Below are positions 59,085 through 64,000 of a DNA stretch of 64,000 bases, in pieces; the first letter of the stretch is position 1, and each line of letters begins with the position of its first letter. This DNA is from Siphonodentalium dalli (taxonomy: Eukaryota; Mollusca; Scaphopoda; Gadilida; Siphonodentaliidae), in NCBI GenBank assembly GCA_032622095.1, contig CP136069.1, forward strand, positions 159,825,043-159,889,042, given 5' to 3'. A program made the position numbers and the translations under genes. Below the pieces are notes generated by a model, which saw only the letters and a program-made list of their open reading frames with translations, was not told the DNA's origin and did no database searches.

Positions 59085-59548
59085 CCTTTACAAGTCTGAG
59101 ATCAGTGTGACTCTCATTTGCAGAATGAGGTCCCCAGAGGGTGAATTTATTGATACTATCCCGCATAGTGGGCTAGCATCACTAACTTCACCCTCTGGGG
59201 ACCTCGTTCTGCTTAGGCCTCATCTTCTCTGGAAAGTTTCTTTATTATCAAATTTCTATAGAAACTTCTTCACATAGATTCTATTTCTTTTTTAGTTTAC
59301 TTTCTCTATATCCCCAAATTGGCAGACAATGCATTGCATAATCAAGGTTCCCAATGGGTGTACATCACAATATTCACCATTTGGGAACTTCAATCTGAGT
59401 CTATGTTTCCCATAGCATATGAGGCCATGCAGAATGAGGTCCCCAGAGGGTGAATTTGGTGATGCTAGCCTGCTGTGCGGGATAGCATAACCAAATTCAC
59501 CCTCTGGGGACCTCATTCTGCAAATGACAGGCATATTAAACTCAGGCT
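59085..59548. mobile_element. Double-hairpin MITE, family D, copy F
   Basis: Both terminal hairpins are complete (CAGAATGAGGTCCCCAGAGG and complement at each end). The outer ends have drifted (CAGTGTGACTCTCATTTGCA and CTGCAAATGACAGGCATATT). Orientation of the core is as in copy C. Confidence 0.9.
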
Positions 59549-59747
59549 TGCACATTTAATAAGGGGATACTCTTTGCAATGCACGTGTTGATATTAAACT
59601 GTCGTTTTCGGGATACTAGTTTGGAATTTGTTTCTAGGAATGCTTTGTCATTTGGTATCAGTTTCTTATTGCATCAATCAAGAAATTTGGTCGTCTCATT
59701 TTTTTATGACCGTTTTAAAAAGAAACGGGGACTTATTATGTTATTGG

Positions 59748-59788
59748 TCCGTCCATCCGTCCGTTCATCTGTCCATCCGTCTGTCAGC
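59748..59788. repeat. GTCC/ATCC simple repeat
   Basis: Imperfect tandem GTCCGTCCATCC, GTTCATCTGTCC and ATCCGTCTGTC. Confidence 0.8.
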
Positions 59789-59873
59789 CATTCGCTTTTT
59801 TCATATCCGGATGATAATTTTTGTAAGTCTGAACTAAGTGAAATGAAATTTAACTAACCCCAATATACAGTTC

Positions 59874-59988
59874 AAGAGCATCGCACAGGTGTGGCAAAAT
59901 ACACTTGTGGTAAAAAAAATTACCCAGAGTTATGACCTTTTGTTGGAATTACCACAAGTGTATTTTGCCACACCTGAGCGATGCTCTT
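59874..59988. mobile_element. 40-bp-stem hairpin element
   Basis: AAGAGCATCGCACAGGTGTG (59874) and its complement ending GCGATGCTCTT (59988) form a 40-bp stem with a single mismatch, around a 35-nt loop. No target duplication recognised. Confidence 0.8.
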
Positions 59989-60099
59989 ACTAAAGTAGCT
60001 ACCTAAATTTAACAACTGTAAACACAATTAACTTTTTCCTACAATCAAGAGAGCTCAACTTGACTATGGCTGTAACTAGCCTTTTCTCTGTGCCATAAG

Positions 60100-60815
60100 C
60101 ATTTGCTTTACATACACCCTGATGTGCCTTATGAATGACCATAGAATCTTGGACTCATGCCTGTCATGATACTAATTACTCTCACTGGACCCACCTAATA
60201 CCTTAATTACTTCGGACTGATGGTGCTAGCATGCCTTTCAAGATACAATCTCGGACTATTTTACTTGTGTTGCAGGTGATATATACTAAATGACAGTGCT
60301 AGCATGCCTTTCATGATACAATCTCTGACTGTTATACCTGTGTTGCAGGTGATATATACTAAATGACGGCGCTAGCATGCTTCCATGATACCTGTGTTGC
60401 AGGTGATATATACGAAATGACAGTGCTAGCATGCCTTTCATGATACAATCTCGGAGTGTTGTACCTGTGCTGCAGGTGATATATACTACCTGACGGTGCT
60501 AGCATGCCTTTCATGTTACCTGTGTTGCAGGTGATATATATACTACCTGACAGTGCTAGCATGCCTTTCATGATACCTGTGTTGCAGGTGATATATACTA
60601 AATGGCGGATATAGCATGCCTTTCATGATACCTGTGTTACAGGTGATATATACTATCTGATAGTGCTAGCTAGCATGCCTTTCATGATACTAATTACTGT
60701 CACTGGACGCACCTAATACCTTAATTACCTCAAACTACCTCAACAGCTACCTGCCATCACATAACCTGTAACAACTTTTAATTTTGGTCATTCACATCAT
60801 GCTGGGAGAGGGCTG
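60100..60815. repeat. Duplicated segment, long form, with 8-unit minisatellite
   Basis: Landmarks TACACCCTGATGTGCCTTAT and TTTAATTTTGGTCATTCACA bracket the segment. Inside, GCTAGCATGCCTTTCATG and CTGTGTTGCAGGTGATATAT alternate about eight times with units of roughly 53-73 bp; the longer units contain an extra ACAATCTCGGA block. ACCTG-TGTTG-CAGGT is a small hairpin. Confidence 0.85.
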
Positions 60816-61433
60816 TTAATAAATAATGAGGACAGTTAGATCTTTTGTATGTGATGCTACTGTATAGTATAGATTGTTGTCAAGAAACAAAATATTTGAC
60901 TGTTTACTGTTAAGAAATAACATAATTTACTGTCGTGAAAGAAAACTGTCCTCCTGTGTCCTCAGGGTTATTTGGTCTTGAATATAAACGTTAATTTCAG
61001 TTCATACCACATGTATCAAGTTTTACCCTTTGCAATGTGCAACCTCATTATGTAAAGACAATGCCCTAAATTACTAGGTAATTCCAACTGAACAACTTGG
61101 TATATGTAACTTCATACTTTTGAAAATATGAAGTGAATGTCAGGTTTTCTGTTCTTACACTGAATGATAACTGTTGTTTCTCAGTATGCTGGTTTTGGAA
61201 TTTGTATATTGGGATGTATTATTGTACTGGGTCATAGGGTATGGGTCTTTTCTTGCTTAAATTGAGTATTTTGTCATTTCAGGTTTATACTGAAGTAGTG
61301 ACTATATAATAGACCACTGTGAAGGCAATCAAGTTTAATCAACTTACCTTTATATAGAATTGAATGTGGTGATCAAGTATATTGATGAACTTTACCATGT
61401 AACTAGCCTTGTCACCACGACATTATGACTTAA

Positions 61434-61690
61434 GCATTGTTGCTTTGCATACACCCTGATGTGCCTTATGAATGACCATAGAATCTGGTACTGTTGTACC
61501 TGTGTTGCAGGTGATATATACTACCTGACATTTCTAGCATACTTTTCATGATACTAATTACTGTCACACACCTAATACCTTAACTACCTCAAACTACCTC
61601 AACAGTTATACCTGCCATCACAATACCTGTAAAGTCTTTTAATTTTGGTCATTTACATCATGCTGGGAGATAATCATCATAATGACCTGG
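61434..61690. repeat. Duplicated segment, short form, with one unit
   Basis: The same bracketing landmarks as 60100-60815 in the same order and orientation, but with a single CTGTGTTGCAGGTGATATAT unit. Confidence 0.85.
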
Positions 61691-62226
61691 ACAGTAAGAT
61701 CTTTTGTATGCATTACTGTTAAGTATCAAGGTCACCAGGGGGTCTTGTTTTGGCACAAGTCGAACAATAAAATTGAATCATATATCTCAAAATGACCATT
61801 GCATCGCACTATCTGTTGAATATATTGTGTGACATGTTTCTTTAGATTTAATTGTTCCTGGGTATATGCATGCCGTCCTCGATAAAAGGCTGTTATGCTG
61901 CAGAAAAAGAAAAAAAATTTCAAGGGCTGCTACATGTATTACACGTGGTAATGAGAAAACACATATGCTGAAAAATTTCTAATAAACTTCATGTAGATTT
62001 GAAACATAATGTTGGCCTCCTTGTTCTTCTGGAGAAATTCTAATAATGTTTTATAGAGGGGAACCGTAAGCCATGGAAAAATGGGCACAGCTTTCAGAAA
62101 GGGTACTTTTCAGTCAGAAGTATTGGCATAAATGACGAAATGGCAAAATTTTGTAATCATGGATTATTCTAAAGCAATAATCAAGACCAAACTCATATTA
62201 AACTACTGAAATGGATGTAGCTAAAC

Positions 62227-62248
62227 TACAGTAATGCCCTAAATAATC
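62227..62248. mobile_element. pogo/Tc1-like MITE, family G, copy 4, cut by the assembly gap
   Basis: CAGTAATGCCCTAAATAATC is the family G end, preceded by TA; the sequence then becomes N. Confidence 0.75.
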
Positions 62249-62348
62249 NNNNNNNNNNNNNNNNNNNNNNNNNNNNNNNNNNNNNNNNNNNNNNNNNNNN
62301 NNNNNNNNNNNNNNNNNNNNNNNNNNNNNNNNNNNNNNNNNNNNNNNN
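62249..62348. other. Assembly gap, 100 N
   Basis: Exactly 100 N, a conventional placeholder for a gap of unknown length. Confidence 0.99.
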
Positions 62349-62459
62349 AAGCTGAGTAGGCCTACCCAACTGAAAATTAACAAGGGGTACGCATCTAAGA
62401 TGCTTTTGTCAAGTTTTTTGGCAGTCGAACCAAACTTCTGCCAATAAGGTGCACAACTC

Positions 62460-63310
62460 CGGGATAAAAAGTTGGACGGTGGTATATTATTGCAATAGAC
62501 CTATATACCAAATATCAATTGAATCCGTTAATATTTCATTGAGTTGTGATTAAAATAGACACACTAAGACCCATAACTCCAAAAAAAAAATTCGGACAAA
62601 ACAGGTTTTCGAACTCATCCGAGATATTGTTGCAATAGACTCATATACCAAATATTGTTTAAATCGGTTTATATTTCATTGAGTTATCGCGCTAACGGTG
62701 ATAACATTGCTAAAAATAGACAAACTAAGACCCATAACTCTGCTAAAAAAATTCGGACAAACCTGGTTTTCGAACACGTCCGAGATATTGTTGCAGGAGA
62801 CTCATATACCAAATATTGTTGAAATCAGTCAGAATCAGTTAATATTTCATCGAGTTATCACGCTAACGGTGATAAAATTGCTAAAAATAGACAAACTAAG
62901 ACCCATAACTCAGCGAAAAAATTCGGACAAACCTGGTTTTCGAACTCGTCCGAGATGTTGTTGCAGGAGACTCATATACCATATATTGTTGAAATCGGTT
63001 AATATTTCATCGAGTTATCGCGCTAACGGTGATAAACTTGCTAAAAATAGACAAACTAAGACCCATAACTCTGCTAAAAAAAATTCGGACAAACCTGGTT
63101 TTCGAACACGTCCGTGATATTGTTGCAAGAGTCTCATATACCAAATATTGTTGAAATTGGTTAATATTTGCGTGAGTTATCGCGCTAACGGTGAAAAACT
63201 TAACTAAAAAACATAGATCTAAGATGGATAACTCTTGTAAAAAAAGTTCGGACGTGACCCATTTTCTAAGGCAGTAAATAGTCATTGGGAGCAACTGACA
63301 TACCAAATTT
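62460..63310. repeat. ~160-bp tandem array, five units
   Basis: ACTAAGACCCATAACTC recurs near 62564, 62724, 62895 and 63055, with a diverged unit near 63210. Spacings are 160, 171 and 160 bp; the 171-bp unit has an 11-bp internal duplication (AATCAGT twice near 62825). The minus-strand ORF at 63007-63498 is a repeat shadow. A related but distant block, with TTCGAACTCGT and ATATACCAAA, lies near 10550-10610. Confidence 0.88.
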
Positions 63311-63314
63311 TTTT

Positions 63315-64000
63315 TGAATCCGTTCACAAATGTCAAAGTTATAAGGCATTCTTTAGGTCCGCCGGCCCGCCGCCCGCCAAAAACTCGACTAAAAAAAGCT
63401 GGATACCCAACTGAATGGATGGTCACTAAAAAGTGTACTCCGGCCCCGACTCGGGGAAAATGTGTACTAGGAAGATATATGTTGCATATCTTTTCCACTT
63501 TGTGGAAAAAAATAATTCTTAAATTGCTAAATTATATGCTACTATGCCGATTTATCAAATGACTCAATCATTATTTACGTTGGACATGTATGTCATAAAT
63601 CAATTTCATATGAACAACTAGTTCATATCACCTTCCGATAATTTGATTGGTTTGTTGACAAAAAGTGTGTTTTGATTGGCTGAATGGCAGCCGGGGCCGA
63701 GCCGTATCTCTAACTAAATACAGGTCAAATTCGTGCGCGTCAATCAACGCGATGCCGAAATTCTCGCAATTATAATCTTGAAATATATAGTTTTGGACAT
63801 TGTTATACGATAAATAGAATATGTAATTCGTATTTATCTAATAAACATACGATATAATGTCACAAACTGAGAACAGAATAGCGCACTATATCTTCGCGTG
63901 CATATTATTTCTGCTAGTTCACCAGGTGTAATTGGGCTTCCGTTGCAATGAAGTGACGTCACATTAACCTTTTGCTGCCGATGTCATATAGCTATTTAGT
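63315..64000. other. No recognisable feature
   Basis: Unique-looking AT-rich sequence to the window end. Confidence 0.4.

Noticed and set aside
59579..59857. 92-codon ORF with RPSVRSSVHPSVSH
   Set aside because: The Ser/His/Pro part is only the translated GTCC/ATCC simple repeat.
63007..63498. 163-codon minus-strand ORF
   Set aside because: It lies mostly across the ~160-bp tandem array and repeats TVSAITR- and KTRFVRIFF-like peptides once per unit; it is a repeat shadow.

Overview
The window is AT-rich animal nuclear DNA, most likely from an invertebrate. That rests on LINE remnants of CR1/RTE type, a very high density of small inverted-repeat transposons (MITEs), microsatellites, minisatellites, long G or C homopolymers and the lack of compact coding sequence. 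I cannot name the species. No complete host gene is visible. Almost every ORF over 60 codons is either a shadow of a repeat or has no coding character. The window is essentially a gene desert, or a large intron or intergenic block, built of nested repeats, with one 100-N scaffold gap at 62249-62348.

Layout. 1-546: a 122-bp tandem array and microsatellites. 1340-5720: a ~1-kb duplicated segment, one copy split by a TTAA-flanked MITE and the other keeping the empty site, then a ~150-bp tandem array split by another copy of the same MITE. 7400-8130: a broken LINE reverse-transcriptase C-terminus. 9545-15785: several dispersed long repeats, a 61-bp insertion with 8-bp duplications, and a TIR-flanked element with ~170-bp repeats. 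17370-18200: two TTAA elements abutting on a single shared TTAA. 19970-20600: the only stretch with coding-like composition, two overlapping ORFs (a basic then Ser/Asp/Glu-rich protein, and a small protein with a basic tail). 22825-24757: nested and fold-back MITEs. 29268-36295: a ~7-kb fold-back element whose arms hold a degenerate minisatellite; its left arm carries a ~1.8-kb insertion. 38555-39856: an element with seven ~164-bp repeats. 40200-45810: pogo-like TA elements, fold-back elements and two LINE C-terminal remnants. 47600-53834: a 6.2-kb satellite of about 160 copies of a 39-bp unit, with local 195-bp and 429-bp higher-order repeats. 46795-59548: six copies (one more near 18.3 kb included in that count) of a ~450-bp MITE with a hairpin at each end. 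60100-61700: a minisatellite present in long and short duplicate forms. 62460-63310: a ~160-bp tandem array.

The elements interact mainly by nesting. At least two different MITE families use TTAA targets, and one insertion is proven by an empty site inside this window. The parent enzymes (piggyBac- or Kolobok-type transposases for TTAA, pogo/Tc1-type for TA) are not encoded here, so these elements are non-autonomous.
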